Assembly: GCA_002366545.1 (NCBI GenBank)
Contig: DFBH01000035.1
Location: 17,955 to 34,084 of the forward strand
Length of the DNA stretch: 16,130 nucleotides
Source of the DNA: Candidatus Oleimmundimicrobium americanum
GTDB lineage: Bacteria > Actinomycetota > Aquicultoria > UBA3085 > Oleimmundimicrobiaceae
Reading direction: 5' to 3'
Both the position numbers and the translations under genes were made by a program. Positions 1 to 7,366 of this stretch are shown here, piece after piece. Within the stretch, counting starts at the first letter, position 1. Each line of letters opens with the position of its first letter. The notes beneath the pieces are model-generated. The model saw only the letters and a program-made list of their open reading frames with translations, searched no databases and was not told the DNA's origin.

Positions 1-1
1 A

Positions 2-850
2 AACCCCGGCGATTTTGATGTATTTAATGATTTGTTTGGGATGGTATTTGGAGATTTTGGAGCTCAGGGTCGAACAAGGCCTATGCAAGAAAGGGGTTCT
101 GATTTAATTTGCGAAATTGCAATTGAGCTTGAAGAGGTGTTGTCGGAGACAGAAAAGTTTGTTGACTTTAAAAAAGCTGTTGAGTGTGATAAATGTGGTG
201 GCACCGGGGCTGAACCCGGGACCAATCTAATAAATTGTCCGTCTTGCGGTGGCTCCGGTTTTGTTCGTTCAACTCGCAGGACGGTTTTTGGTAATATGGT
301 AAAGACACACACCTGTAGTAAATGCAATGGAAGAGGGAAGATTATTACCTCAATGTGTAAAACTTGTAGTGGAGAAGGGCGGATTAAAAAAGATTGTAGA
401 GTTTCAGTTAAAGTTCCCGCCGGAATCCCGTCAGGTTCACGGCTTAAGGTTAAAGGGCAGGGGGAAGCAGGATTTAGGGGTGGCCCTGCAGGAGATTTAT
501 ATGTAGATGTTTATGTTAAATCGCATCCATTTTTTGGTTTGAATGGCAATGATGTAACTTGTGATTTTGCCATTAATTTTGGCCAAGCTGCTCTGGGGAT
601 GACTACTGAAATTCCAACTTTAGACGGGACTGAAAAATTAAAAATTCCCGCGGGAGTTCAAAGTGGAATGATGTTTACTTTAAGGGGGAAAGGTCTGCCC
701 TACCTGAATAGCAGAAGAAGAGGAAATCAGTTGGTAAGGATTCAGGTTGCAACACCTACCAAGCTAAGCACCGCTCAAAGAGAATTGTTTGAACGTTTGG
801 CTGAGGGGAATGGGGAGAACATAGGCATCAGAAAGAGAATTATCAGTTAG
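2..850 (+). CDS. dnaJ: Chaperone protein DnaJ (5'-truncated by window edge)
   Basis: Hsp40 co-chaperone that delivers unfolded clients to DnaK and stimulates its ATPase in the cytoplasm. The reading frame is open from base 2, so the gene starts before the window. The J domain with its HPD motif is not visible; the first visible residues look like the end of the Gly/Phe linker (NPGDFDVFNDLFG). Four CxxCxGxG zinc repeats follow, starting at about visible residues 62 (CDKCGGTG), 79 (CPSCGGSG), 105 (CSKCNGRG) and 119 (CKTCSGEG). Then come the two beta-sandwich client-binding domains and a normal C-terminus ending at TAG. A TTG at 32 is not the true start. With both zinc centres intact this is a full type I DnaJ rather than a CbpA-like protein. 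The usual partners grpE and dnaK would lie upstream, outside the window. Confidence 0.95.
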   Translation, partial: NPGDFDVFNDLFGMVFGDFGAQGRTRPMQERGSDLICEIAIELEEVLSETEKFVDFKKAVECDKCGGTGAEPGTNLINCPSCGGSGFVRSTRRTVFGNMVKTHTCSKCNGRGKIITSMCKTCSGEGRIKKDCRVSVKVPAGIPSGSRLKVKGQGEAGFRGGPAGDLYVDVYVKSHPFFGLNGNDVTCDFAINFGQAALGMTTEIPTLDGTEKLKIPAGVQSGMMFTLRGKGLPYLNSRRRGNQLVRIQVATPTKLSTAQRELFERLAEGNGENIGIRKRIIS

Positions 851-892
851 TTTCCGGTGAGAAAATTGCCCTATCTATTCTTCGATGCAGAC

Positions 893-953
893 CGTGTCTA
901 CCCCGCCAGCGGCGGGCACGGCTGTAGGCAGGCGAGCGGAGCGCGGCAATCTC
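893..953 (+). repeat. Interspersed GC-rich repeat, unit A
   Basis: Begins with CGTGTCTAC (893-901) and ends with CGGCAATCTC (944-953). Inside is a hairpin CCCGCC/GGCGGG (902-907 with 911-916, 3-nt loop). Start and end boxes are shared exactly with unit C (1112-1174), and the end box is shared with unit B apart from its first base. This looks like a degenerate small interspersed element rather than a gene or a terminator, since no T run follows the stem. Confidence 0.6.
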
Positions 954-961
954 AAACTCAC

Positions 962-1016
962 CGTCATTGCGCCTGTCCGCCTCTGGCGGGAGCCCTGGTA
1001 AGGGCGTGGCAATCTC
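962..1016 (+). repeat. Interspersed GC-rich repeat, unit B
   Basis: Begins with CGTCATTGCG (962-971) and ends with TGGCAATCTC (1007-1016). A 5-bp stem CCGCC/GGCGG (977-981 with 985-989, loop TCT) is followed by GAGCCC. The same start box, CCCGCC...GGCGGGAGCCC core and (on the opposite strand) end box recur at 13356-13547, more than 12 kb away, which supports a dispersed repeat family. Confidence 0.65.
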
Positions 1017-1111
1017 GTTTTAATCATAACGTCTGATTTTTAAGTCTGTTTTTTTTAAACTTAGTTTTATTGGTCTATTTTTTATGGGTTGGGCAACAGC
1101 TCTGAATTGCG

Positions 1112-1174
1112 CGTGTCTACTCGCTCACTCTCGCAGAGCGAAATCGCTATTTACCCTTCGGGCACGGCAATCTC
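1112..1174 (+). repeat. Interspersed GC-rich repeat, unit C
   Basis: Begins with CGTGTCTAC (1112-1120) and ends with CGGCAATCTC (1165-1174), the same boxes as unit A, with a different middle. It is followed directly by a pyrimidine tract and the 8-bp inverted repeat at 1181-1201. Confidence 0.55.
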
Positions 1175-1180
1175 TTTCTT

Positions 1181-1201
1181 CCCCTCCCTTGACGGGAGGG
1201 G
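1181..1201. repeat. Perfect 8-bp inverted repeat (CCCCTCCC / GGGAGGGG)
   Basis: CCCCTCCC at 1181-1188 and GGGAGGGG at 1194-1201 pair perfectly around a 5-nt loop TTGAC. It is followed by another AAGGGGAGGG stretch (1207-1215) that could pair with the same arm, so two alternative stems are possible. No T run follows, so a terminator function is not supported; it looks like part of the spacer's repeat material. Confidence 0.5.
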
Positions 1202-1451
1202 ATTTAAGGGGAGGGTGAACTCCCGACTCCCAACTAGTTAGTACTTGAGGCTAAGGGCTAATGGCTGCTTTTAATGATTTTCCTGGCGTCTGGTAGCTGG
1301 TGGCTGTATTTAAATGACCCTTCGTTTCTCCCCTTTGTTCCTCTCCAGGGTCATCCCAGAACGAAATAAGGGATGATATGGCATTTAATTTACCGGTCTT
1401 ATGGTAAAGTTAAATTTAAATAAAATTCAGGGTCCGCGGCGAGCAGGAAAG

Positions 1452-1473
1452 CCACCGGCCCTGTGGCCGGTGG
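1452..1473 (+). promoter_or_regulatory. Strong hairpin in the mtaB leader
   Basis: CCACCGGCC (1452-1460) and GGCCGGTGG (1465-1473) form a perfect 9-bp GC-rich stem with a 4-nt CTGT loop. It ends 16 bases before the mtaB Shine-Dalgarno sequence (1490-1494). It could act as a leader structure affecting mtaB, as a weak terminator (only TAGTTT follows), or be another spacer repeat. I do not recognise a known riboswitch in it. Confidence 0.45.
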
Positions 1474-1499
1474 TAGTTTGAAGCATATTAGGAGTGAGA

Positions 1500-2813
1500 A
1501 TGCTTAAATTTGCAGTAAGCACACTTGGATGCAAAGTAAACCAATATGAGTCGGAACGTATTGCGCGTGATTTTTTGCGGAATGACTTCAAGCTGGTTGA
1601 TTTTACACAATTTGCCGATGTTTATATCATAAATACCTGTATGGTAACCAATACTACCGAGGCGAAGTCCAGGAAAATTATAAGGAGGGCCTCAAGAAGA
1701 AATTCTAATGCGTTCATCGTGGCTACCGGCTGTTACGCTGAATTAAAACCTGATGAGATAAGGGCAATTGAAGGTGTTGATTTGGTGGTTGGGAATAGCA
1801 AAAAAATTGATCTTGTTAATTTAGTGCTTAAGGCTTTAATGATTACAAATTCAATTCCAAAAGAGAAAGAATTGCTCGAAAATCGGCATTTTCATACTCG
1901 TGCTTTGGTTAAAATTCAAGATGGCTGTGACCGATTCTGTTCTTACTGTATAATCCCATATGCAAGGGGTGGTTTGAAAAGCAGGGCTCAAAGTGAAATT
2001 GTAAATGAAGCGCGGGGACTTGCAGAGAACGGAATTAAAGAAATAGTTCTTACGGGAATCCATCTTGGAAAATATGGTTGGGATTTGTGCAAAAAAGACG
2101 CATTGGTAGAATTGCTGCTTGAGCTGAAAGAGGTCGAAGGGATAAAAAGGATACGTTTGAGTTCAATTGAATTAAAGGAATTAACACCCCGATTGATTTC
2201 TTTAATAGCAGATGAACCAAAATTGTGTCATCATGTTCATGTACCGCTTCAAAGTGGGTCGAATAAAGTTTTGCGGATGATGAACAGGGATTATGTAGTA
2301 GAAGATTTTATTAAGACGATGGAGAAAATTAAAAATCTGGTTCCCGAGATTGCTTTAACGACGGATGTGATAGTCGGATTTCCGGGAGAAACAGAAGATT
2401 GTTTTCAAGAAACTGTTTCGATGGTTAAAAAGGTTGGTTTTAGGAAACTTCACGTATTCCGGTTCTCGGAGCGCAGTGGAACAAAAGCCGCTGAAATGCC
2501 CAATAAAATTTCAGATTTTGTTAAAGACAGACGTTCCCGTGAATTGATAAAAGTTGGAGAAATTTTAACGGAAAATTTCTTAAACCGGTTTCCGGGCAGG
2601 AAATTAGAGGTTTTAGTTGAAAAGTTTAATAATAAAAATAGATTGTTAACGGGTCTTACAGAGAACTATATAAGAGTTGATTTTGAAGGTTCAAAAGATT
2701 TATGTGGTCAAATTGTAGGTGTTCAAGTTTCAGATGTTCGAAACGGGAAAGTTTTTGGAAAGACTGTTTCCGGGAGCGAAGAAAGCATTTCTGCAATTGC
2801 AAATAAAGTTTAA
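1500..2813 (+). CDS. mtaB: tRNA (N6-L-threonylcarbamoyladenosine37) methylthiotransferase MtaB
   Basis: Radical-SAM enzyme that adds a methylthio group to t6A at position 37 of ANN-decoding tRNAs, giving ms2t6A. Domain order fits the family: an N-terminal MTTase domain with three cysteines for one [4Fe-4S] cluster (C11 in LGCKVN, C47 in NTCMVT, C78 in ATGCYA), the radical-SAM cluster CDRFCSYC (C143, C147, C150), then a C-terminal TRAM domain from about residue 370. The length, 437 aa, is normal. I chose ATG 1500 because AGGAG at 1490-1494 sits 5 bases before it; a GTG two codons upstream overlaps that site. The LGCKVNQYES opening favours MtaB over MiaB or RimO. It is followed by the HIT gene after a 20-base gap, as in many Gram-positive genomes. 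Confidence 0.93.
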   Translation: MLKFAVSTLGCKVNQYESERIARDFLRNDFKLVDFTQFADVYIINTCMVTNTTEAKSRKIIRRASRRNSNAFIVATGCYAELKPDEIRAIEGVDLVVGNSKKIDLVNLVLKALMITNSIPKEKELLENRHFHTRALVKIQDGCDRFCSYCIIPYARGGLKSRAQSEIVNEARGLAENGIKEIVLTGIHLGKYGWDLCKKDALVELLLELKEVEGIKRIRLSSIELKELTPRLISLIADEPKLCHHVHVPLQSGSNKVLRMMNRDYVVEDFIKTMEKIKNLVPEIALTTDVIVGFPGETEDCFQETVSMVKKVGFRKLHVFRFSERSGTKAAEMPNKISDFVKDRRSRELIKVGEILTENFLNRFPGRKLEVLVEKFNNKNRLLTGLTENYIRVDFEGSKDLCGQIVGVQVSDVRNGKVFGKTVSGSEESISAIANKV

Positions 2814-2829
2814 AAAAAAAGGGGGGGGG
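2812..2829 (+). repeat. A9G9 homopolymer tract acting as the HIT-gene ribosome-binding site
   Basis: Nine A (2812-2820, the first two belonging to the mtaB TAA stop) run directly into nine G (2821-2829). TCAA then leads to the HIT ATG at 2834. The G run is the only sequence able to act as a Shine-Dalgarno site for that gene. Length changes in it would alter spacing or strength without touching either protein. Confidence 0.8.
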
Positions 2830-2833
2830 TCAA

Positions 2834-3178
2834 ATGGCAAGCTGTATATTTTGCAAAATTGTCCAAGGACAAATTCCCAGTGAAATTGTTTATGAAGACG
2901 ATAATGTAATCGCTTTTCGTGATGTTAATCCACAGGCAAAAGTTCACATTCTTATAGTGCCGAAAAAACACATTAATCCAATGACCGAAATTAATGAAAA
3001 GCAAGCTAAAGTAATGTCCGATATTTTTTTAGCAGCGAAGGAGATTGCCGGTCGACAGAAGATTGGTGGGCGTGGTTTTAGGATGATAATGAATGTAGGC
3101 TCCGATGCCGGCCAGGAGGTTGAACATTTGCATGTTCACCTGCTTGGTGGTGAAAAATTAGGTAAATTGGTTGGGTGA
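2834..3178 (+). CDS. HIT family (HINT/PKCI-like) purine nucleotide phosphoramidase
   Basis: Small histidine-triad hydrolase of the HINT branch. Family members hydrolyse AMP-lysine, AMP-NH2 or aminoacyl-adenylate type substrates in the cytoplasm as homodimers; the physiological substrate is usually unknown. The histidine triad is intact at the C-terminus: H98-x-H100-x-H102-LL. The N-terminus has the usual CIFCKI opening (C4, C7) and the conserved IVPKKHI stretch with H46. At 114 aa it is the normal size. The start is ATG 2834, served by the G9 run. It lies between mtaB and yqeY, a common arrangement, with only 12 bases to the yqeY start. Confidence 0.92.
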   Translation: MASCIFCKIVQGQIPSEIVYEDDNVIAFRDVNPQAKVHILIVPKKHINPMTEINEKQAKVMSDIFLAAKEIAGRQKIGGRGFRMIMNVGSDAGQEVEHLHVHLLGGEKLGKLVG

Positions 3179-3190
3179 GAAGGAGAGATT

Positions 3191-3658
3191 ATGGGTCTCA
3201 AAGAAGATATAAAATTGCAGATGAAAGAGGCATTAAAAGCATCTTCGAAAAACGATAAGGAAAAGCTCAGGTTATCTACTTTGAGGTTTCTTATGGCCGA
3301 GATAGAAAATGTGGGAATTGCAAAGAAGGAGAAGCTTTCGGACGAGGAAATAATTGAAGTGATTTCAAGACATATAAAAAAACGCAAGGAAGCCATCGAA
3401 AGCTATCAAAAAGCAGGAAGAAGTGATTTGGTTCAAAAAGAGCAGAAAGAGATGGAAATTCTTCAATTGTATATGCCGCCTCAACTGAGTGAGCAAGAGA
3501 TAAGGGAAGTTATCATTAAAACCATCGAAGAGACAGGGGCATCTGGTCCTAAAGATATGGGAAAAGTGATGGGGAAAGTAATGCTTTGCTTAAAAGGAAA
3601 AGCAGACGGTGGAAAGGTAAGCGAGTTAGTTAAAAAATTACTTGAAGAAAAACTCTAA
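3191..3658 (+). CDS. yqeY: GatB/YqeY domain-containing protein
   Basis: Cytoplasmic protein of the YqeY family, related to the C-terminal tRNA-binding region of GatB, the amidotransferase subunit. Its own function is not established; a link to aminoacyl-tRNA metabolism is inferred from the homology. The 155-aa length is typical. Recognisable stretches are the LRLSTLRFLMAEIEN helix (about residues 26-40), the RKEAIESYQKAGR segment and the YMPPQLSEQEI linker before the small C-terminal helical domain with GPKDMGKVMG. AAGGAG at 3180-3185 sets ATG 3191 as the start. In many relatives rpsU (ribosomal protein S21) precedes yqeY; here the HIT gene does. The gene ends before a 108-bp promoter-bearing gap. 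Confidence 0.9.
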   Translation: MGLKEDIKLQMKEALKASSKNDKEKLRLSTLRFLMAEIENVGIAKKEKLSDEEIIEVISRHIKKRKEAIESYQKAGRSDLVQKEQKEMEILQLYMPPQLSEQEIREVIIKTIEETGASGPKDMGKVMGKVMLCLKGKADGGKVSELVKKLLEEKL

Positions 3659-3706
3659 AGAGTCAAGGGTATTTAAGTGGCAGTTGTCGACCACATGGTT
3701 AATTAT

Positions 3707-3715
3707 TGCTATAAT
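3707..3715 (+). promoter_or_regulatory. Predicted extended -10 promoter for the phoH operon
   Basis: TGCTATAAT is a perfect extended -10 element (TGn plus TATAAT at 3710-3715). The best upstream match to a -35 box, TTGTCG at 3684-3689, has a long 20-base spacer, but an extended -10 can work without a good -35. Transcription would start near 3722 and serve phoH and the nine genes behind it. This is the only promoter-like sequence I see in the yqeY-phoH gap. Confidence 0.5.
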
Positions 3716-3721
3716 GAGCCA

Positions 3722-3747
3722 AAGGTTGTTTAAGCTGAAGGTTGTTT
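3722..3747 (+). repeat. Tandem decamer AAGGTTGTTT, 16-base period
   Basis: AAGGTTGTTT occurs at 3722-3731 and again at 3738-3747, a spacing of 16 bases, just downstream of the predicted -10 box and before the weak GAGG (3753-3756) used by phoH. It could be an operator, an RNA leader element or a chance duplication. Confidence 0.4.
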
Positions 3748-3766
3748 GAAATGAGGCAACTTTATA

Positions 3767-4768
3767 TTGAAAATTAAGCGGGTTAAAATTATCATTCCAG
3801 TTGACCAAGCAATGGTTGAACTTTTAGGATACCGGGATGAGTTTCTTAAACTTATAGAGCCAAGATTTAACAGCGAAATTTTAGTAAGAGGAAACGAGAT
3901 TTCGATTTCCGGAAAAGAAGAAGAGGTAGAAGCGACAGCGGGGATTTTTAAGGAGCTGTTAAGCATATTGGAATCTGGTAGCGAACTTAATAAACAAAAT
4001 GTTGAACAAACCGTGGATTTAATATGCAGCGAAGAAAAAGTTTCTCCTAAGGAAATTTTCACGGATAAAATAATTTCTCATAGAGGCAGGATCATCAGAC
4101 CAAAAACGGCCGGTCAAAAAAGATACGTCGATGCTATTAGAAAGAAGACGATAACTTTTGGAATAGGGCCGGCGGGAACCGGTAAAACTTATTTGGCCAT
4201 GGCGATGGCCGTAAAGTCCCTAAAAGAACAATCAGTCTCCCGTATTATTCTAACCAGACCGGCCGTTGAGGCCGGTGAAAAATTAGGATACTTGCCCGGA
4301 ACCTTACATGAAAAGGTTGATCCTTACTTAAGGCCACTTTTTGATGCTTTGTATGATATGATGAGTGCCGAACAATTTCAGAAATTAATGGAACAAGGTA
4401 TTATAGAAGTAGCACCCCTTGCATATATGCGGGGAAGGACGCTCAATGATTCTTTTATACTTTTGGATGAGGCTCAAAATACTTCACCCGAACAGATGAA
4501 GATGTTTTTAACAAGGTTAGGTTTTGGTTCAAAGGTTGTTGTAACGGGTGATGTGACCCAGGTTGATTTGCCCCGAGAGATACATTCTGGCTTGGTGGTT
4601 ATCGAAAAAATTTTGAAAGAGCTTGATGATATCGTTTTCGTTCATTTAACAGCAAAAGATGTTGTTCGACATAAGTTGGTACAAAAAATTGTTGAGGCTT
4701 ATAAGGAGTTTAAAGATAATAAAGTTAAAAAAGAAAGAAATTCTTCACCGGGAGAGCTTAAGTGGTAA
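3767..4768 (+). CDS. phoH: PhoH family ATPase (PhoH-like)
   Basis: Cytoplasmic P-loop ATPase of the PhoH family, related to the helicase core of superfamily 1 and usually encoded beside ybeY, which points to a role in RNA or ribosome handling. The Walker A motif is GPAGTGKT (134-141) and Walker B is LLDEAQ (232-237). The N-terminal 100 residues form the KH-like RNA-binding region typical of the family (ELLGYRDEFLKLIE, then RGNEISISG). The 333-aa length is normal. The start is a TTG: a TGA at 3752-3754 closes the frame just upstream, no ATG or GTG is available, and the N-terminus aligns with the family from there. GAGG at 3753-3756 is a weak, distant ribosome-binding site. The end overlaps pgpH by 7 bases, so the two are probably translationally coupled. 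Confidence 0.92.
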   Translation: MKIKRVKIIIPVDQAMVELLGYRDEFLKLIEPRFNSEILVRGNEISISGKEEEVEATAGIFKELLSILESGSELNKQNVEQTVDLICSEEKVSPKEIFTDKIISHRGRIIRPKTAGQKRYVDAIRKKTITFGIGPAGTGKTYLAMAMAVKSLKEQSVSRIILTRPAVEAGEKLGYLPGTLHEKVDPYLRPLFDALYDMMSAEQFQKLMEQGIIEVAPLAYMRGRTLNDSFILLDEAQNTSPEQMKMFLTRLGFGSKVVVTGDVTQVDLPREIHSGLVVIEKILKELDDIVFVHLTAKDVVRHKLVQKIVEAYKEFKDNKVKKERNSSPGELKW

Positions 4769-6927
4769 CGCACACTTTAAATAAAGTCAAAAAGAGATTT
4801 CAAAAAAATACTTTTTTCAGAAATAAAAACGCTCAACGAATTGTTTTAAGTGTTGCAACTTTTCTTATAATAACAAGCCTTCTTGCTTTTGACTTCATTC
4901 CAAAGACTATAAACATTGAAGCCGGAAAGCCAAGTCCCGAAACTATAAAAGCGCCCAGAACCATAGAATTTATAGATGCTGAAAAGACAGAAGAGCAAAA
5001 AAAAGCGGTTGCATTAAGCGTCGAGGAAATATACAAGAGAGACGTTACTGCTGTTACACGAGTTCAGGAAAAAATTCGAAATTTTTTCCTGCATGTTAGG
5101 GATGCAAAGTCCATTCAGCTCCCCGTTGGAGTTACGGGTGAATCTAAAGTCATTGACGAAGAAGCTTTGTTGGAGAAGCGATTGGCCAATCTTAAAGAGA
5201 GCGTTGGTCCGGTTATTTCTGACAACGTACTCACCACTTGTATCAATATGTCCGATGATAAAATTCAAGATTTAGAGGAAAAGACAGTTAGCATCGCTAC
5301 GCAGGTTATGAGCGGCAATATCATGGAAAATGATCTTGCCGATAAAAGAAAAGAGTTAAGTCGAATGACTGCTGCATTAACATTGCCTCTTCCGCGGATT
5401 GAAGCAGCGACAGAAATAGGAGGAGCGTTTATTGAACCCAATTATTATTATGATGCTGAACAAACGCAAAAGTTGAGAGAAGAGGCCACGGCAAAAATCG
5501 AGCCATATAAAGTTAAAAAAGTGGCGGGGGAAACAATTGTAAGAGAAGGGGAAGTTGTCACAGATGAGCAGGTAAAGATATTAACGGAACTTGGGTTGCT
5601 TAAGAAAAGCATAGAAGTCAAAAAAATTATTGGTACAGTTCTTCTTGTGCTGGGCATATTAATGGTGCTTGCGATTTATATTTATAAATTTCAGAGAGAA
5701 ATTTTTGAAGATACTCATTTTTTACTTTTATTAGGCATACTTTTGATATTTGTTACATTTACAGCAAAGGTTATTACACCTTTTTTCCCCAGCTACTTAA
5801 TTCCGGTTGCGGCCATTGTTATGCTTACGGTCATCCTCCTCAATCCTCGCATGGGTATTGTTATGGTGTTGATATCGAGCATAATAACCGGTCAAATTGT
5901 TGGAGACAATTTACAATATTTAACTGTTATGATTTTAAGCGGGTTATTTGCGGTTTATTTAGTTTCAAACGTGTCTCATCGAGGCGATCTTATGCGAGCG
6001 GGATTTTGGTTAAGTTTGGAGATGGTTTGTTTTTGTTTTGCTATGGGTTTAACTCGGGATATTAATTTACTTGATGCATTAAGAAATGCGGGATGGGGGC
6101 TGGCCAGTGGAATGTCTTCAGCCATTTTAACCATAGGGGCCTTACCTTTTTTGGAATCAGGGTTTCGCATAACCACCGATATTAAATTGTTGGAATTAGC
6201 AAATTCAACACAGCCGTTGTTACGTGAACTTATGATTAACGCACCCGGAACATATAACCATAGTGTTATGGTGGGTAATTTAGCCGAGGCTGCGGCAGAA
6301 GAAGTTGAGGGAAATCCTCTCCTTGCTCGTGTAGGTAGTTATTATCACGATATTGGCAAATTAAAGAGGCCTTTTTTCTTTGTTGAAAATCAGATGGGTA
6401 GCGAAAATCCTCATGATAAAACAAATCCCAACTTAAGCTATTTAATTATCAACGCTCACGTAAAAGATGGGGTTGAAATGGCTAAGAAAAATAAGCTTCC
6501 TAAAGAGATTATAAAAATTATAGAACAACATCATGGGACCAGTCTGGTGAGTTATTTTTATCATAAGGCCAAAGAGAACAACGGCAAGCAGAAAATATCA
6601 GAGGTACAGTTCCGCTATTCAGGCAAAAAGCCAACAACCAAAGAGGCCGCAATTATTATGCTTGCTGATTCTGTTGAGGCTGCTGCCAGAACAATTTCTA
6701 AGTTGTCGCCGACCAGATTGGAGCAACTTACCAAAAAAATTGTTCAAGATAAATTAGATGACGGCCAGCTCGAAAAGAGCAATTTAACATTTAGTGATCT
6801 CGAGAAGATTGTTAAAGCCTTCTCTCAGATGCTTTCCAGCATCTATCATTCCAGGATTGAGTATCCTGATTTAAAAGTTTCTTCTTCGAAAGGCGCGATT
6901 ACTTATGGAAATTTTAATAAGCAATAA
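4762..6927 (+). CDS. pgpH: 7TMR-HD family membrane phosphodiesterase (PgpH/YqfF-like, c-di-AMP)
   Basis: Membrane protein whose family member PgpH hydrolyses c-di-AMP to pApA, lowering this second messenger. One N-terminal membrane helix (about residues 27-47) is followed by a large extracytoplasmic domain (about 50-285), a cluster of about six or seven membrane helices (about 288-470) and a cytoplasmic HD domain. The HD domain keeps its metal ligands: NHS near residue 500, the HDIGK motif near 529, NAH and the EQHHG motif further on. At 721 aa it matches the family length. The GTG start at 4762 is supported by GGGAG at 4750-4754 and lies inside the end of phoH. The order phoH-pgpH-ybeY-dgkA is conserved in many Gram-positive bacteria. 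The substrate is assigned from the family; I see no motif unique to c-di-AMP. Confidence 0.9.
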   Translation: MVTHTLNKVKKRFQKNTFFRNKNAQRIVLSVATFLIITSLLAFDFIPKTINIEAGKPSPETIKAPRTIEFIDAEKTEEQKKAVALSVEEIYKRDVTAVTRVQEKIRNFFLHVRDAKSIQLPVGVTGESKVIDEEALLEKRLANLKESVGPVISDNVLTTCINMSDDKIQDLEEKTVSIATQVMSGNIMENDLADKRKELSRMTAALTLPLPRIEAATEIGGAFIEPNYYYDAEQTQKLREEATAKIEPYKVKKVAGETIVREGEVVTDEQVKILTELGLLKKSIEVKKIIGTVLLVLGILMVLAIYIYKFQREIFEDTHFLLLLGILLIFVTFTAKVITPFFPSYLIPVAAIVMLTVILLNPRMGIVMVLISSIITGQIVGDNLQYLTVMILSGLFAVYLVSNVSHRGDLMRAGFWLSLEMVCFCFAMGLTRDINLLDALRNAGWGLASGMSSAILTIGALPFLESGFRITTDIKLLELANSTQPLLRELMINAPGTYNHSVMVGNLAEAAAEEVEGNPLLARVGSYYHDIGKLKRPFFFVENQMGSENPHDKTNPNLSYLIINAHVKDGVEMAKKNKLPKEIIKIIEQHHGTSLVSYFYHKAKENNGKQKISEVQFRYSGKKPTTKEAAIIMLADSVEAAARTISKLSPTRLEQLTKKIVQDKLDDGQLEKSNLTFSDLEKIVKAFSQMLSSIYHSRIEYPDLKVSSSKGAITYGNFNKQ

Positions 6928-7366
6928 ACAGGATGATATTAAAATAGACTTGTTATTTTTCAAGAAGTTAGCCGAGTTCACTTTGACTTTTGAGGGGATA
7001 AAACCATTGACCGAACTGAGCATGGTGTTTGTGGATGAAGAAGAAATAGAGAAACTTAATTTTCAATACAGAGAAGTTGAAGAACCAACGGACGTGCTTT
7101 CCTTTTCTTTGTACGATAAATTACCGCAAGATGAAACGGAATACCCATTGGTGCTCGGAGATGTTGTTATTTGTCCTATAATAGCAAAGCAAAATGCTTT
7201 AAAAGCAGGTTGTTCTGTAGGACAGGAATTAAATGTGTTGCTTGTTCACGGGATATTACATTTGCTTGGGTACGAACACAATAGCTTGGATGACGAAAGA
7301 ATAATGATGGCGCGACAAAAAGAAATTTTAAACGGGTTTAGTCGAAGTGAGCCTGGTGTTAAATGA
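6905..7366 (+). CDS. ybeY: rRNA maturation endoribonuclease YbeY
   Basis: Zinc-dependent endoribonuclease involved in 16S rRNA 3'-end maturation and ribosome quality control, acting in the cytoplasm near Era. The signature HGxLHLxGYxH is present as HGILHLLGYEH, giving the three zinc histidines H115, H119 and H125. Upstream are the family stretches PTDVLSFSL (61-69) and LGDVVIC (84-90). At 153 aa the length is typical. ATG 6905 lies 23 bases inside the end of pgpH, with AAAGG at 6889-6893 as a distant ribosome-binding site, so translation is probably coupled. The stop overlaps the dgkA start as ATGA. Confidence 0.94.
   Translation: MEILISNKQDDIKIDLLFFKKLAEFTLTFEGIKPLTELSMVFVDEEEIEKLNFQYREVEEPTDVLSFSLYDKLPQDETEYPLVLGDVVICPIIAKQNALKAGCSVGQELNVLLVHGILHLLGYEHNSLDDERIMMARQKEILNGFSRSEPGVK

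Larger units (their letters stand above)
851..1499. other. Gene-free spacer, about 650 bp, repeat-rich
   Basis: No credible coding frame on either strand. Much of it is richer in G+C than the flanking genes. It holds three related repeat units (about 893-953, 962-1016, 1112-1174), each ending in a GGCAATCTC box. It also holds a perfect 8-bp inverted repeat (1181-1201), GGCT-rich near-repeats (1247-1306), a TCATCCC/GGGATGA inverted repeat (1351-1376), a TTTACC/GGTAAA inverted repeat (1389-1408) and a strong hairpin just before mtaB (1452-1473). I see no clear dnaJ terminator (no stem directly followed by a T run) and no strong promoter for mtaB. In many related genomes prmA and rsmE lie between dnaJ and mtaB; I see no trace of them here. 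Confidence 0.8.

Noticed and set aside
64..327. Minus-strand open frame opposite dnaJ
   Set aside because: It is the complement of the DnaJ zinc-finger codons and has no recognisable domain.
1008..1056. dnaJ terminator formed by repeat unit B and the downstream T8 run
   Set aside because: The GC-rich stem ends about 60 bases before the T run (1049-1056), too far for an intrinsic terminator.
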